DNA from: Membranipora membranacea
Taxonomy: Eukaryota; Bryozoa; Gymnolaemata; Cheilostomatida; Membraniporidae
Length of the DNA stretch: 64,000 nucleotides
Direction of reading: 5' to 3'
NCBI GenBank assembly: GCA_914767715.1
Contig: OU612069.1
Location: forward strand, 16,365,387-16,429,386
The position numbers and the translations under genes are program-made. Under the pieces are notes generated by a model. That model was not told where the DNA came from. It ran no database searches and worked only from the letters and a program-made list of their open reading frames with translations. Shown here piece after piece: positions 11,551 to 24,400 of this stretch. Within the stretch, counting starts at the first letter, position 1, and each line of letters begins with the position of its first letter.

Positions 11551-14363
11551 TTATAGAAGGATGATGAATCCCGCACCGATGACCATCATCAACAGTAATC
11601 CTGATACAACTGACCTGCATAAATAGAGCGGTATGTAGATTGTTGAACAGTTCATCATGCAAGCAGGGAGTGTGGGATATCACACTCCCTGATGCGAGAT
11701 CCTCTGCTCTTAAGGTAACAGGAGTTGTCTTGTGCTACACGAAGATGAGACAACTCCTAATAATTCAAATGTTTATCAGTCCTGTAGAGGGAGGGTCACT
11801 CGTAGCTCTTTAATATTATAGCAATAACTTACAGGCGATAGAGTTGATCAATCAAAATAATTAATACAACATTAAGCGACAAATAGAATTGAAACGTATT
11901 TAATTTGAAGAGATACTTACAATATCCCGACAATACACATGATCAAAAGAATGAGGATAGCGCCAACCAGTAGAAACAACGATCTAAAAATGCAGAAAAA
12001 GATTTACAACATAAATTATAATTGATCATTTTACATTTTTTGCCTGGCACCAACCATAACGTGAAGTTTAATTAGATTTATTGATGTTGTACCATCATCT
12101 AAACATAATCAAAAAATTTTCAATTGATTTCCCTGATACAAGCTGCTTCGGAAAGTAGGAAGGATTGCGGAAGTGACACTTCTGTCTTCAACCCTGACAT
12201 AGCTGGGTTCTCACATGCGTAATTAATATAGTTCTATAGGTTTTACCAGCCTTAAACTCTATAGTTGAATTTATCAGTGAGGAGAGGGGTATGCATTACT
12301 TACCTAGACGGGTCCTCATCTGTTGTTATGGATGTGACGCTATTAATCCAGTCACTCAAACCACACTTTTCCTTCTCACATTCAAATACAGATTTAAAAA
12401 CTGCAATAAATAAAACAAATCAAATCGATATCAACGATAGTGATTAAAATGTCTGACCTTATATTTGATGTCAAATTTGGCTGGAGTGCATTTGATGTAA
12501 TAAATTACCTGTAATACCATGAGATGTGACGGCTAACTTTTGTCTGCACTTAAATTCAATGCATTTTGACATTCAGCTCTGACTAGCTGATGGCGGTTGA
12601 AAATTGATTTAGCCTTATGTTTGAGGCTCTTATTTTGTTTTAGTTTTTTTGGGGCAAAAAAACAACCTTTGAGATAAAGCTAAGTCGAATTGATTGTTTC
12701 ATTACTTGTAATAACATCACAGCACTCACCATCCTTGACATTTACCCATAGTTCCTTTACAGAGGAGGGCAGTTTATCCGCTACTGCAAAATAAAATAAA
12801 TTCAACATTCACAAATTTTATAAAGTGAAAGGATGTACCAGTAGTTGTTGTGGTGGTTGCTGGTTTCAGTATGTTGAGCTGTACTGTAGTCACTGAATTA
12901 AATTCTTCTCATGGAACAAAAATTGAGACATAACATCATGCAGTGAGAACACTCAACACAGGGACTCATCTGCCACGTATTTGTTTGGCTGCCACTACTA
13001 GCATGAATAATATAGCCAGTTATAAAATGTCTTATAAGTCGATGATTTGGGCATTTTTTGCGAACCTATTGTTTGGCAAAAGAAAGCTGCATGATGATGC
13101 TATTCCAGATATGGAATTCAATGCCTACAAATATGATGACTGTGAACAGACAATGACTGACAACTCCAGAGGTCTGAAATAAGAAAAACCATTTCAACAA
13201 GCTTCGTTGAAAAAATGAAAAGCCCAAACTGAAAGTATATAATCGATCAAGGTTCACTCACCTCCCTTGATTTTATCAATCTTGCCAGACAACCAATCGG
13301 AAGCTTTCTCTGCTGCTTCCTCTGCCCCGTCCTCATCAGATGAAGCTGAATTCAGCTCTGATTCTAGGCTCTCCAATTTATCTTTAACTTTGTCCTTGAC
13401 ATTACCAACTTCATCACTCAGTCTGTCTCGTATATCATCAAATTCACTGCTCAAACTACTATCTAGTGCGTCTTCAGCTCTGCTATTTACTTTATTTCGT
13501 ATTGTATTCCCCCTATCCCGGCCTCTATTTCGGATGCTACCACCAAAAATGCCATCGGTTATATCTGTAATGTAAAAGATTATGCTAGTTCAAGTTGGGA
13601 ACTCTTGTTATTAGAACTTTGTAAGAAATTTGTGTTCAGGAATCAGTCCTTGCTGTACCATTATAACACACAGTGGCTGTGCTATCTGTATCCGTATACT
13701 GGGTTCACAATTTGAACAAGCTCGTTCTCACTGTGCGTCACGGCATCTCGATACAAGAGAAAACAAACTTATTAAAGCTTATAGTGAAGTATAAATACTA
13801 TTCAGAATCCTGTTAAATAGTGTGTAGAGAAAAATAAAAATCAGAACTATGTTCGGCAGATCTACAGATGGTATAGAGAAGGTGTATTAAACAAGTATAC
13901 CTGAAATAGAGCTGTCAGAACTACTTGAGAAGAATCCCCTTTTATTTCGCTCTCTTGTTTCATCTGATCCTTGGTATTTGTAAATAGAAATACCTGTAAT
14001 AATAAGATCGACATGACAATTGTTTCATTTAACAACACCCCTCTGATTTTTTTAACATTATTGACAGCAATATTCATCATTGCAACGATGTTCTTCCAAA
14101 TGTTATTACTCTCAAAAATACTGACGTGAACCAGATATCTATGAAGTCCAAACAAAAACTATCAAGATAAGAAATAATACCTCATAACTATCTCAAAAAT
14201 GATAAACTCATCTATTCAACTTTTCCAAAATTATGATCAGACCAGATTTGTTGGGACGCCCTCAGCACAGCAAAAGGCAAAGACACTTACTTGCTTGTCT
14301 TGAGGTAGATATCAATGTACAGAGGGTCAAAGCGGTGTATATTAGTAGAAGTGTCAGTCTCAT
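11551..14363 (-). CDS. Secreted/anchored acidic coiled-coil protein, unrecognised
   Basis: Seven minus-strand exons join in frame to 248 residues: 14363-14291, 13993-13901, 13564-13262, 12783-12730, 12400-12304, 11983-11921, 11614-11551. All junctions are GT-AG and phases agree. The start Met opens a signal peptide (LTLLLIYTALTLCTLIS). A Ser-rich patch (FFSSSSDSSIS) follows, then a Gly/Arg stretch, then a highly charged helical segment with heptad character (RDRLSDEVGNVKDKVKDKLE), an acidic EDGAEEAAEKA and a region with one Cys pair (FECEKEKCGL). The last two exons encode about 40 hydrophobic residues in two blocks ending FIILL, so a membrane hairpin or single long anchor is likely. No family recognised. 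Confidence 0.72.
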
Positions 14364-16377
14364 GATGTTTTTATTCTTAGCTTCACAAAAATGAATTCAA
14401 GCAACTTGTCACCTTCGAGTGTTTACAAACTGGCGACAACAGTTACAGATGAAACAATGACTCCCAATTTGATAACACCCAATGCCTAACTGTAAATGAC
14501 AATCATGCCCTTGCCATTCAGTTTTGTAAATTACCCAAACAGCAAACCTGGCAAAAAGTGAATGATTGCCTAAGAGGCTGCGTGGTTTGGATTCAACTTG
14601 ATGATGGCATTTATGGTCAATATTGGAAAAAAATATAAGTTGGTTTTTACTGCTATTTTTTACATTATGGTTTTGAAATGCGTGTTGAAATTATCTAGCC
14701 ACCACCTGCAACTGATCCCATGTCAACACTTGTGCAATTTTCTAGCAAGAACCGGCCTGCTTGACATTGCATGGTTAGCTCCCTGATGGTTAGTTTTTAG
14801 TTGGAAATAAATAACTGATTGCCTTGATGGAAGCATGGGCTTAGAGCAGCGTTCGAAAATGATAAGTTTGCGCCTTGATGGAACAGGTTGATGTGCTGAC
14901 ATAACATTTTTCATTAAGGCTAAGTTGAGTATAAAGTTGAAACCAAACAAAGCTGTCAACAAGATGGCTGGCTGATAGTGGGCTTCTGGTAAATAATAGA
15001 CACAGAAAAACTGAGTTTGGTCTTTTGTTATGTTTTTGCATAATATTGGTATGGGAATAATGGAATATATGCTCACAGTCCCAGACAAGTTCGAGTAATC
15101 GAACTGTTTGTCAACTTCCTTTTTTTACTATAATGACAACCCAACATTCCAGGGACAAACAATATTATTCTTCAATTGTCCTATTAAATTTGTACGAATT
15201 TGATTTTTTCGACTTTTGTAATTGCTTATTAGCAAATATTCCTAACTCAACATCACCTAATATTCTAAGAAAAATCGAAATTCACAGCATTGTTCCGAAA
15301 CAATAAAAACTTTAAGTTATAATAATTGATCAACATGCTCTAAATCCCAGACATGTTTGAGTATATGGTGTATATTTAATTTTTGACGTCAACTTTTGTA
15401 ATTGCATAATAGCAAATATACCTAAGTCAACATCAACAAATAATCTAAGAAAATCGAAATTCACAGAATTTTGTCAAAACAATAAAGACTTGATTGAATG
15501 CATGAAAAGAAAGGACTGGACGTTTCAATTCAAACACTCTTTTTTGTACTTGGTTTTTTTCAGAACTATAAAAACAGGAACAATAGTTGAAGATTATCAC
15601 AGCGACAGAGACGGTGAAGGGACCAAGACACCCACAGTGAACTAAGATACAAGATCAGATACAAGTAACATCAAATATTTTGAGATAGGCAACTTTGAAT
15701 CCATCAAATGTTTGTACCCCTTTTTTTAGGATGGGTATCTTACCATCATTGATGACTTGCTTATCTTAATGCCAACAGAAAAACGGAGCCTCACTGATTT
15801 TGTTGCATATTATTTTGAATCATTATTAACTATGATAACTGTTCTTTTGCCGCCGTTGTCAGCTACTTGTACATATCAAAGGCTTGTGATTCAACTCTAA
15901 TCTGGTACAGAGATCACACTGACATTTCAAAAATATTATTCACAAGGGTATTCTTCTTGGGAATAGTGGATGGTGATATGGTGCAATCGGTTAGCGCGTA
16001 TCATATTCATTGCCAGGAGATTGATGCCGTGGGAGTTTGAGTCCCTCAAGGGGAGCTTTCACAGTTGATCGTTGCAGCCCTCAGCACACTTGAGTGTGTT
16101 TCTCTCCATCATACTACACCACACAAATTGCTTAAATCACCAAAGAAAGCTTGCAATTCTGTAGACTGTCAAACAGACCAGCATGAAAATGGTCAAGAAC
16201 TCAGTGACTACAGTTGAAGGGGCTCAGAAATAGGAAAATATTCATACAATTTACAGCTACAAGATTGTCTGCTGAGCTGTCTTTTGACGATATGGCATTT
16301 TAAAAGGTAGCAGACGGATCGTTTATGGGCCCAGGGTGACGAGTTGGTTACTGTAATATTTTTAATGGTTACAGAAT
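14364..16377. other. Divergent intergenic region with one SINE
   Basis: This separates the minus-strand coiled-coil gene from the plus-strand Gly/Ala-rich gene and may hold both promoters. Two similar blocks (about 15200-15310 and 15385-15490) share TCAACATCA and AATCGAAATTCACAG, so they are a diverged local duplication. The SINE at 15971-16115 is listed separately. I find no convincing exon; a Gly/Thr-rich open piece near 15605-15645 ends in TAA and lacks a donor. Confidence 0.5.
15971..16115 (+). repeat. tRNA-derived SINE (GGTGCAATCGG family)
   Basis: tRNA-like head with A box GGTGCAATCGGTTAGCGCG and B-box-like GAGTTTGAGTCCC, followed by GGGGAGCTTTCACAGTTGAT. The head and the following block match the two minus-strand copies at 45804-46006 and 46177-46379, so this is a repeat family rather than a tRNA gene. 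Confidence 0.8.
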
Positions 16378-18286
16378 ATGTCTGAGGGAAGCGGCACTAG
16401 AAGAAGAATCACTAATTCATCTGCAGCATCATCTGGAACGGTTTCGTCTGGTAGACTTCCGTCTTTCAGCCAGCATACATTGAGCCAATAAGAGATCTCC
16501 ACTTGTTCCTGTCCTGTGTAACCTCAGTCAGTACCTTCCTGTCAACAAAATGTCCAGAGGAGCACCTCAGAGTACATGGGGCATAAACATAAAAAATGAT
16601 CTGCAGCGGCATCAGATAATGATAACAATGGTATGTTATTTGCCTGCATTCAGAGTTGCTTCCCTCACTACCCCATTAATAGTTGTGGCGTTGCTACATG
16701 CATGCCCATTATCAGTCTAGCTTGCAAGCACACATTCAGATACCATCAATCACTGACTCATACTTGCTAAGTCTCCCTATTTAGGTGGGACCATCCAGAT
16801 TTCCACACCCACTTCCCACTTATTGTAATTCTCACTATTTCCTCCAGATTTGAGAGAAAACAGCCCTATCGCAATTTTTTGGTAACTATCCAAGCACTTG
16901 TTGATGAGTCACAGGGGCCCATGTGTTGATGGTAAGGGATTCAGTGTATTTCACCTCGGTCTGATATTTTATTACTAGTACCAAGTACAAATATGAGATT
17001 ATTTTGGTTAAAATATGTGATTTTAGCCCTTCCGAGTGGCTAGAAACGCTCTCAAAGGATCAGCGGCCGGGGCTCTATCATTAATTTAATTAAGTTCTCT
17101 TACCAATGAGGGTCTTTGTAGTTACAATTAGAAACTTTTTGGCCATATCGTAACCTGGATTACAACTTTATTTGTTCATCTCTGTTGACTTTGTCAGTCC
17201 ATCATTGGCGTGATTCACAAGGGAAAGTCCTTGTGAATGTCGAGATGAGTTCTAACTTTGTTGTTTTGAACACCATGGAGTTGAATAATTGCAAGGCTTT
17301 TATATTCATTATATAGATAAAGAAACAGGCGATAATCAACCACGACAGAGAACAGGTGATGGTGAATCAAACTCCAGTAATAAGGGCACAGTGACAGGTA
17401 TGCGCCTGTTGGCTGTTCGAAGTGTCAGTATTCTAGGTTTTAAATGCAGCAAAAACAACTATTAGTTCATCTGAAAGTATTTCTGAGAAACACATTCATT
17501 ATTCCACTGAATAGAAGAGGACAAATCCTATCAGGTGCGATAGAAGACACTCCCAGTTTGTCTCATTTTCACTTTGAAACATATTGCGATCCTAATAAAC
17601 TAATTATATTATTGTTAAATCGTATAAATCCCTATAAAAAGTTGATGAGTGTAAATTCAGTTCAAACTCATTATCTCTTTTCTTCTTACCATAGAATCTA
17701 AAGGTCTTCACAAAAAGGTCACACCACTGGAGGAGACCACAACACAACAAACCACCACAAAACACCTGTACCACCCTACAGAGCTGAAGGATGATGCACC
17801 TGCTACCTACAGACCTGTGTCGATTGGTGCGGGTCCATCAGGGCTCATAAACATGATAGACACCTATGACCGTCCTGGTTCAGCCTCAGCTGTCTCTTCT
17901 TTTGCTCGATCAGGCACATATGTTAATGGTTTAGAGCATAAACCTGGCAAGCGCATACCAAAAGTAGGCGCATATGCTGAAGCAGGCTATGGAGATGCAT
18001 ATGCTGAGTGGAGCGTCTGCCAGGCGAGGGCAAGAGGCCCTCATGCAGGTGCCTATGTCCAGGCATCAGCAATTCCTCGGGTGTTGGTGCTATGGCCACC
18101 GCTAGTGTAGCATCTGCTGAGGGAAAAGCCGGACCAGTGTCTGGAAAGGTTGGCTTATCTTTTGATACAGGATTCAATATAGGGCCTGATGGAGTAGAAT
18201 TAAAACTTTTTGGGTTCGGTGGAAGTATTGGTCCTACAACAAGCTTTGATTTTTTTGGAAGTGGTCTTAGCTTCTCCTTTTGGTAG
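16378..18286 (+). pseudogene. Gly/Ala-rich C-terminal protein, frameshifted
   Basis: Four exons join by phase: 16378-16450, 16607-16630, 17317-17397, and 17695 onward. The first three encode a Ser/Thr/Asn-rich lead with EGF-less, low-complexity character. The last exon reads through LEETTTQQ and PVSIGAGPSG to Ala/Tyr-rich repeats (VGAYAEAGYGDAYAE). That frame ends at TAG 18108-18110. The frame open from 18008 to 18286 carries the expected continuation: SGVGAMATASVASAEG, KVGLSFDTGFNIGPDGVE and a final FGSGLSFSFW. Gly-rich tails of this kind occur in secreted invertebrate proteins of unknown function. A one-base loss near 18068 would explain the switch. It may be a pseudogene, allele or sequencing error. 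The upstream exons are less certain, and a signal-peptide exon could be missing. Confidence 0.5.
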
Positions 18287-19369
18287 ACTGTGCTGTTTTA
18301 GTATTTTGCTACAATTGGCAAGTACATGGGTGAAGTAAACGTGACATGTTACATAGTTGTTTTTGCTCTGTTGCTAAAAAAAATATACTATTTTAAATCG
18401 TATTCAAACCTGAGTGTTTCTCTGGGTTGGGCTACTGCTTTTATGATTATCTTGGGTTTTGTTGATAAGTCCTGTCTAGCCTTATGCCAGAGGCTGCATT
18501 GAGATAAGGCTAGATCTAATTTGGACCAATTTGGAGTCGCCTGTCCCTAAGCTGATGGTGGCCAGGAAGTAAATTGAATGCCACCAAACTTTATCTCACA
18601 CCCGGTTTCTGTTTTCCTGCGATATAAGACCCGTGAGCGAAAAAAACATCAATCCTACAATGTATTTTAAAATATGAAGCTAGAAACTAAGCTATATAAT
18701 TGTTGCCTATTTCCTGAAAACTAGAAAATAATTTTTGTCAAAGATTGATTGGGTTTACAGCAATTTTCGTCATATACTAATTAAATTGGAGTCATGTAAC
18801 CTTGAAGGGGCTTTCTCGAAGCAAAGGTTAGGTGTCAACAGATGTGAGCTACGGAATGCAATGAAGTTGACAATATGAAAGTATCCCACATATCAAGAAC
18901 AAAGAACTTCTTTTTACAATTATATCCTCTCCAAAGCTTGTCAAGACAGGCAAAATTTCCTCATGAACATTAAATTGTCATGTGAGAAATAGATGATATT
19001 AATTAGAAGTTTGATATCGGAGTCCACAACAAACACTTTTATTACTGTTGCATTTTTGGCACATCAATGTTTTCTCTGAAGTGAGCAAACCAAAACACCA
19101 GACAGATTATAAGGGTGAGCCGCAGACTTCATAAACATATAATCATATACAGCAAGCCTGTGAAACAAACGGCCTAAACTTGCTGGCAAAAAGAAAGACC
19201 ATTTTGTATCAGCTATACAATATGAGTCACTCCTAAATGATGTTTACAACATCGACTGAAATGTCCGATGTAATGTGCCGTTGAGATATCCAAGTATCTA
19301 TCTATGCTGACACGCTGACCTGGAAAAGCATGGCCAGAAGTGTGCGAAAAATCAGTAAAGCATAATAGC
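18287..19369. other. Intergenic, no gene seen
   Basis: Sequence between convergent genes (plus-strand Gly/Ala-rich gene and minus-strand NDUFC2-like gene). A short inverted motif (GCCTTATGCCAGAGGCTG / CATTGAGATAAGGC) lies near 18478-18512. No exon, tRNA or long repeat is recognised. Confidence 0.5.
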
Positions 19370-21128
19370 CTAAGGACCTAACATTTTATGGTCAGCGCTT
19401 GGTATATAATGGTCTGTATGTGGTTTCTTGCCCATCGACAAGAACTCGCTCCTCTTCTGAGAACCTCCAGCTCGGACAGGTACCCAATGGCAGAACGTCT
19501 CAATAACCTTCTTAGGTTCTGTCAAAGAAAGAGTAAAATTCTCAAAGGTTGTAACTAGTAAGTTTGATGTTATTGTCAATCAGATGTGCTTGCACTTAGA
19601 GTTGTTCTTCCTCGATCCGCAGGCGGCTGATTCGAAAATGCAAGCAAACTAGATCACACATCACCTAACTAAGAACAATGTCATGCTTACATACATGACA
19701 TACAGCATGAAAAAAAAGACAGAAAATTACAGCGATGCAGTTTAAAATGAACATATTTGAGATAGTAAAATTTTGTTTTGATTTATTCCAAAGGTCGGTA
19801 GATACCCCAAAAAAGCCCAAAACGATGGAGACAAACCCTCAGTGAAATGAGAACCTTGAAAAAAGTTATTTGTCATTTCAAGTTGCCACGATAGTTGAAA
19901 CTCGCCTCAGCCATTCCATTAAATTCAGACAATACAAATTGGTACAGTACACATATTTCCACATGTCAACATTACACAAACGCAGTGTCTCCCCATGTTG
20001 CATGCAACATCTTGCAGAATACAGTCACAGAATGAATCTTCAAGCACTGGTTAATGAAGTACACACACACATACTAAGAAATACCTACTCAGCATAAAAC
20101 AACTAAGCCTGCTCTCAATGAACTTCATGAACAATGGAATGATTTCAATAGCAGAGATAATTTTTCAGAATAATAATAAGCCTACGAGAATGTACTTCAT
20201 TATCTTGGAAATGTTCCTCTCATCGTGAACAATGCCACTCTATTAGCCATAAAGTGAGTAGCAGTGTTGTATAATGCTGTGGTAGAAACACTTACTTTGC
20301 TGAGGGAATTTTTCAGGGTAGAGTTTCATGTAATCTTCCACCATATTATCGTAGTAGTTGAGAAGCCTTCCATTACCGTTCTCGCACCATCTCAGACCGT
20401 ATAGTCCAAGAACATAGCCTATCGGTAACTTCCAAATACCTGTAATATTAGTATACAATGGTGTTTACAGTACATATGGATAGACATCATAGAACAAAGA
20501 GTGTTTGAAGATGATGAATCAATAATGATGGCGATGACGTATCATCTAAGTTTATTTGATAATTTTGAACATCTATCTACATCCAATGAGCAATACTACC
20601 TATCATTTCTTTTAAGTCAAGTGAGCAGAGGCTCTTCAATAATGAAAAAATAATATTGATTGTTTGAGGGTTATTAGTTAAGCAATGAACTCCCTTAATT
20701 GAGTTAAGATTGGTTAAGTTCTATTAATCTTCAGCATGGGGTAGGCCTATGGATACAAATTAAAAATAAATGCAGTTCAAAATTTAGAGCACTAACTAAT
20801 TAGACAACATGACTAAGCTATAAGTTTTATTTCCTACATTCAAAAATTGACTAGCACAATTATTAAGCCTAGGCTACAGAGGATAGCACTGAAAATCAGC
20901 TGGAACATAAAGCTCACCAGTGTACATAGGTCTGACTCTGCGAGCCCCCAACCCCATACCGACACACATAGCTCCATAAGCTCCAATAATACTCCCTCCG
21001 AACTCATACATAGATCTTGGAATCAAAGAAGAAGATGTAGTGCCAGCTCTCTCCTGAGCCTCAGCTTTGTTTACTTTGATATGCTCCAACCTTGGAGGGG
21101 CGGTCATCATGTAGTCTGGTATAGACAT
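19370..21128 (-). CDS. NDUFC2: NADH dehydrogenase (complex I) subunit C2-like
   Basis: Three exons (21128-20918, 20439-20296, 19518-19370) join in frame to 167 residues. The family is a single-pass accessory subunit of mitochondrial complex I in the inner membrane. Recognition rests on the stretch MVEDYMKLYPEKFP followed by a basic linker and FCHWVPVR, which matches the conserved C-terminal YMKLHPEDFP...F region of NDUFC2. Hydrophobic segments YEFGGSIIGAYGAMCVGMGL and LPIGYVLGLYGL would form the membrane hairpin. The start ATG is preceded by CTCTCAACAG, a possible acceptor of a 5' UTR intron. It is longer than the about 120-residue mammalian protein, through an N-terminal lead (MSIPDYMMTAPP) and a roughly 30-residue tail after WVPVR ending HKMLGP. 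It shares a 330 bp promoter gap with DDRGK1. Confidence 0.82.
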
Positions 21129-21458
21129 CTTGACACTGTTGAGAGACAACAAATTAAGTCAAAAAATATCTAAAAACAACTTTTGCAAGATTCTGGTGAG
21201 AAAGGGAAATCTGCAATGGCATGAATGTAGTCTATGATCTCAAACAAACTAAGGGGCTCATCCAAAACCCTACATCAAGATGAGGTATAGCCCCAGAAGC
21301 TTTCTGAAGGATTCACCTTTTTCAATGATATCCACAATATATTTTGATAACTTCATTATCAAAATTGTGGACATTCAGTGTGACAACAACACATTTGAGA
21401 TTAATTCTTGTGACAATTTCAGTGACAGGGATAAAAATTGTGGCAAGCTACTACCACA
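21129..21458. promoter_or_regulatory. Shared 5' region of NDUFC2-like and DDRGK1 genes
   Basis: Only 330 bp separate the divergent start codons, so both core promoters and 5' UTRs must lie here unless distal 5' exons exist. No TATA box stands out. The position suggests a bidirectional housekeeping promoter; this is inferred from spacing. Confidence 0.5.
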
Positions 21459-24400
21459 ATGGATCTGCTGATCTGTGGACTTTGTGTGGCATCTGTGATA
21501 GCAATACTTCTGGTGATATTCAAGGGCAAAGGTAAATATGATTGAGCATGACTCTTAAATAGTGTCTGATGTGAGCAGGGAGCTTGAGCTGTCATAATAC
21601 ATAAAGGAAACACTTCGGTTCGTCCCTGTTTCCAGTTCGTCCCTGTTTTTGTTTCATCCCTTATTCAGTTCGTTCTAGTTTTCAGTTCATCCCATGCAGT
21701 GTCAAGGTTACATTTTGAGTGAGCCCAAGCCAGAGACATCGATACAAGCTCCCTATTTCTATGGCCCAAGCATGGGCCTCTGTAGCCTGTCTTAAAAGCC
21801 TGTTAAGACAGGCAGACAGTATCAACCACCCTAGCCCTCCCCCCCCCCCCCACCGAACAAAGCTTGTCAAGACAGGCTACAACCACCCATATGCTGGACA
21901 TTGGCAAAGTATTCTTACCTCAATTACTTTAGAACACTCGTAAACTACCAATGTCAGGTATAAAGGCCGAGTGCCTCATTTCTTTGAGCAGTGGTATTTC
22001 TAGAATTCTGGCATGTAGCCATTCCAAGGTTAATTTTGTTGAGACCCTATCCGGAGGTCCCTTATGCTTCGTGGCAGGAAACTGTTATGATAAACGGCAG
22101 ACGATGCCTGGATAGAGGTGGGCTCTCCTCTATTAGCTGCCCTTGTTTTCATAGTTGCCTGCGATCTACAGTTTACAAGTTCATCATAGTCAGCGGATAG
22201 GGTATCGTGTTTATTCTGGTCTGAGAGAATTCTCATCAGGAGTGATATTCTATGAGCTTAACGTCTCTCTTGTAGAGTCTGGATTCCAAGACTAGTACGT
22301 GCCTCTGTGACGCCACGTCTGCCTTTGATATTTTTTATGAATCTCACTGCTTTGTTTTGCACTAGTTCAAGATCCTCTATAGAGGCATTGTCAGACGGGT
22401 CCCAGAGTACATCTGCATATTCAAGCTTAGGGCGGCATAAGCTCGTGTACGCAAGTAGTTTTGCCTTCTCAGGAGCTCCATGTAGCGTGTATTCAATGAA
22501 CTAAACCTCTGAGGTTTAGTTCATTGGTGTATTTTATACAACCTAGAGGCTTGTTTGCGCTTCCCATAATAATGTAAAGACATGTAAGTCCCATGGGCCC
22601 AAGCCCATTGTCTGATCTGTTGTAGAATGAATTTTTTTAATTAAATTGGTGTCGGTGATATCATCACTCTCTAGCCTGTCTTGACAAGCTTACTTATCAG
22701 AAGCTTTCAGTTACTGGCCTTGTTAAGAAGATAGTGCTGTTGATGAGAAATGTCAAAACTTGATTTTAAAAATCGATGTATGAAAAATAAGGGAGTTCAA
22801 CCGAATATAGGAACGAACTGAGAAAAGACGAACATGTACAGGGACGAAACAAAAATGGGGAAGAAACAATAGTGGGGACAAAACCAATGGCATTCATACA
22901 TAAACTTACTTCCTCTAAATAAATGTAATCTAGCTTATCTAAGAATGTAATGTGAGGCCTACTCAGTAACTGTTCTGAGTACTGGTTTGGCTTCTTACCT
23001 ACTGATGTATTGTATTGTATAATGCCTGCTAGCTCCCTCATTCTATTTGTATCAACAATTTGTGTTTAGGGCTATAAATATGTTTAGAACAGTTAAATTG
23101 AAGTAATACACTAGGTAACAGTAGAGAAGTCTCACTCTCAGTCTGAACAGTCTGGTCTGAGCCCCCTAGACTCTTGCCACCATCATACGGCACTTACCTG
23201 GCTATGTGAAGGCCAAGGAGATCATTGACTAAACATACATGTCCACAAATGTACTCAGTACAGTACTGTTACTTATAATATTTCAATTCTATACTAGTTT
23301 CAATTCATATATAGTCATACCATGCCTGGCCCATCTCCATCCACCTAACTATGTTGTTAAACCCAATCAGACTTGAAAAAAAAAAGATACACAGACAGGC
23401 CAAGTACAGTATCCTACTGTAGGTTCTAACTACTAACCACTTGAGCCAATAGCAGTATAAAGATGAGGATAGTAAATCGAAATTGTTTTGAAATTAAAAT
23501 CTGGCTGAAATATGACATTTTGGCCGTCGTGAATCTTCTGCCTTATGTCGCTCCTCTCAATTGAACTGTTGACACTCACCTCTTGCAGGAAAGAAACAGG
23601 AGGATGATAATGCAGCTGCTGCTAGACCGAGAGTAAATCTAGAAGGACCTGCGCCTAGGGAAAATTTGCCTGCTGGGGCCAGACGGCGCAGGCCAGGTAA
23701 GAAAATTTTTACCATGTTACATCCGTCACTTTTCCTCAATCAAGGATTTGGCGTCTTGAACTCAGCTTGGTATGATACGATTACTTTCTCACAAATTTGT
23801 ACAGTTAGTCAGGGCTATCAAAATTAATTATGTCAAATGTCATAGAAAGTGTATGAGGTTGTTTCCGCCATCGAAAATGCTAAGATTTTAGACCCTTTCC
23901 ATCTTTTTTATCTTATGCAAATACTCTACTTTTCAAACAAAGGTTCATGAGTGAAGATCTTGGGTGTCTGCCTAACAGTAACAGTAATCAGATAATTAGA
24001 TCATGCAATGTGCATTGTACAGCGTCTGTTTTGTATGATGTTAAGATATAAGCATTGATTATTTTTTCAGCTGATAGACTGCGCCGAGCTCGAGAAGCAG
24101 AAGAGAGAAGAAATGAGGAAGGTAGGATAACTAACTATCCACTAAGAACCTTACTTTACACTTAGCTTTGATCGGTGGGGGGGGGGGGCAATTTGAATTG
24201 CAGATTTCCAGTACATTCCACATAAAAGTTGACAACCTTTCTAACATGAGTTTTCAGTTTTGTTATTTCAACTTGTACTTTATTTTTCTCTCAGCTTTTG
24301 TTCTTTTAAATCCAATACCAGAATATGTCTCTGTGAATTTCAATATTTTCCTTGTTTAGCCTGTTACAATCACGGATGATGGTTTTTGCATTGAATCAGG

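Noticed and set aside
13267-13575. Ser/Leu-rich plus-strand open frame
   Set aside because: Exact antisense of the acidic coiled-coil exon 13564-13262, whose splice phases fit the minus-strand gene.
15600-15645. Extra exon of the Gly/Ala-rich gene
   Set aside because: It resembles exon 17317-17397 slightly but reads into TAA and has no donor site.
22307-22504. Plus-strand open frame in DDRGK1 intron 1
   Set aside because: Antisense of the clearly recognisable RT fragment on the minus strand.
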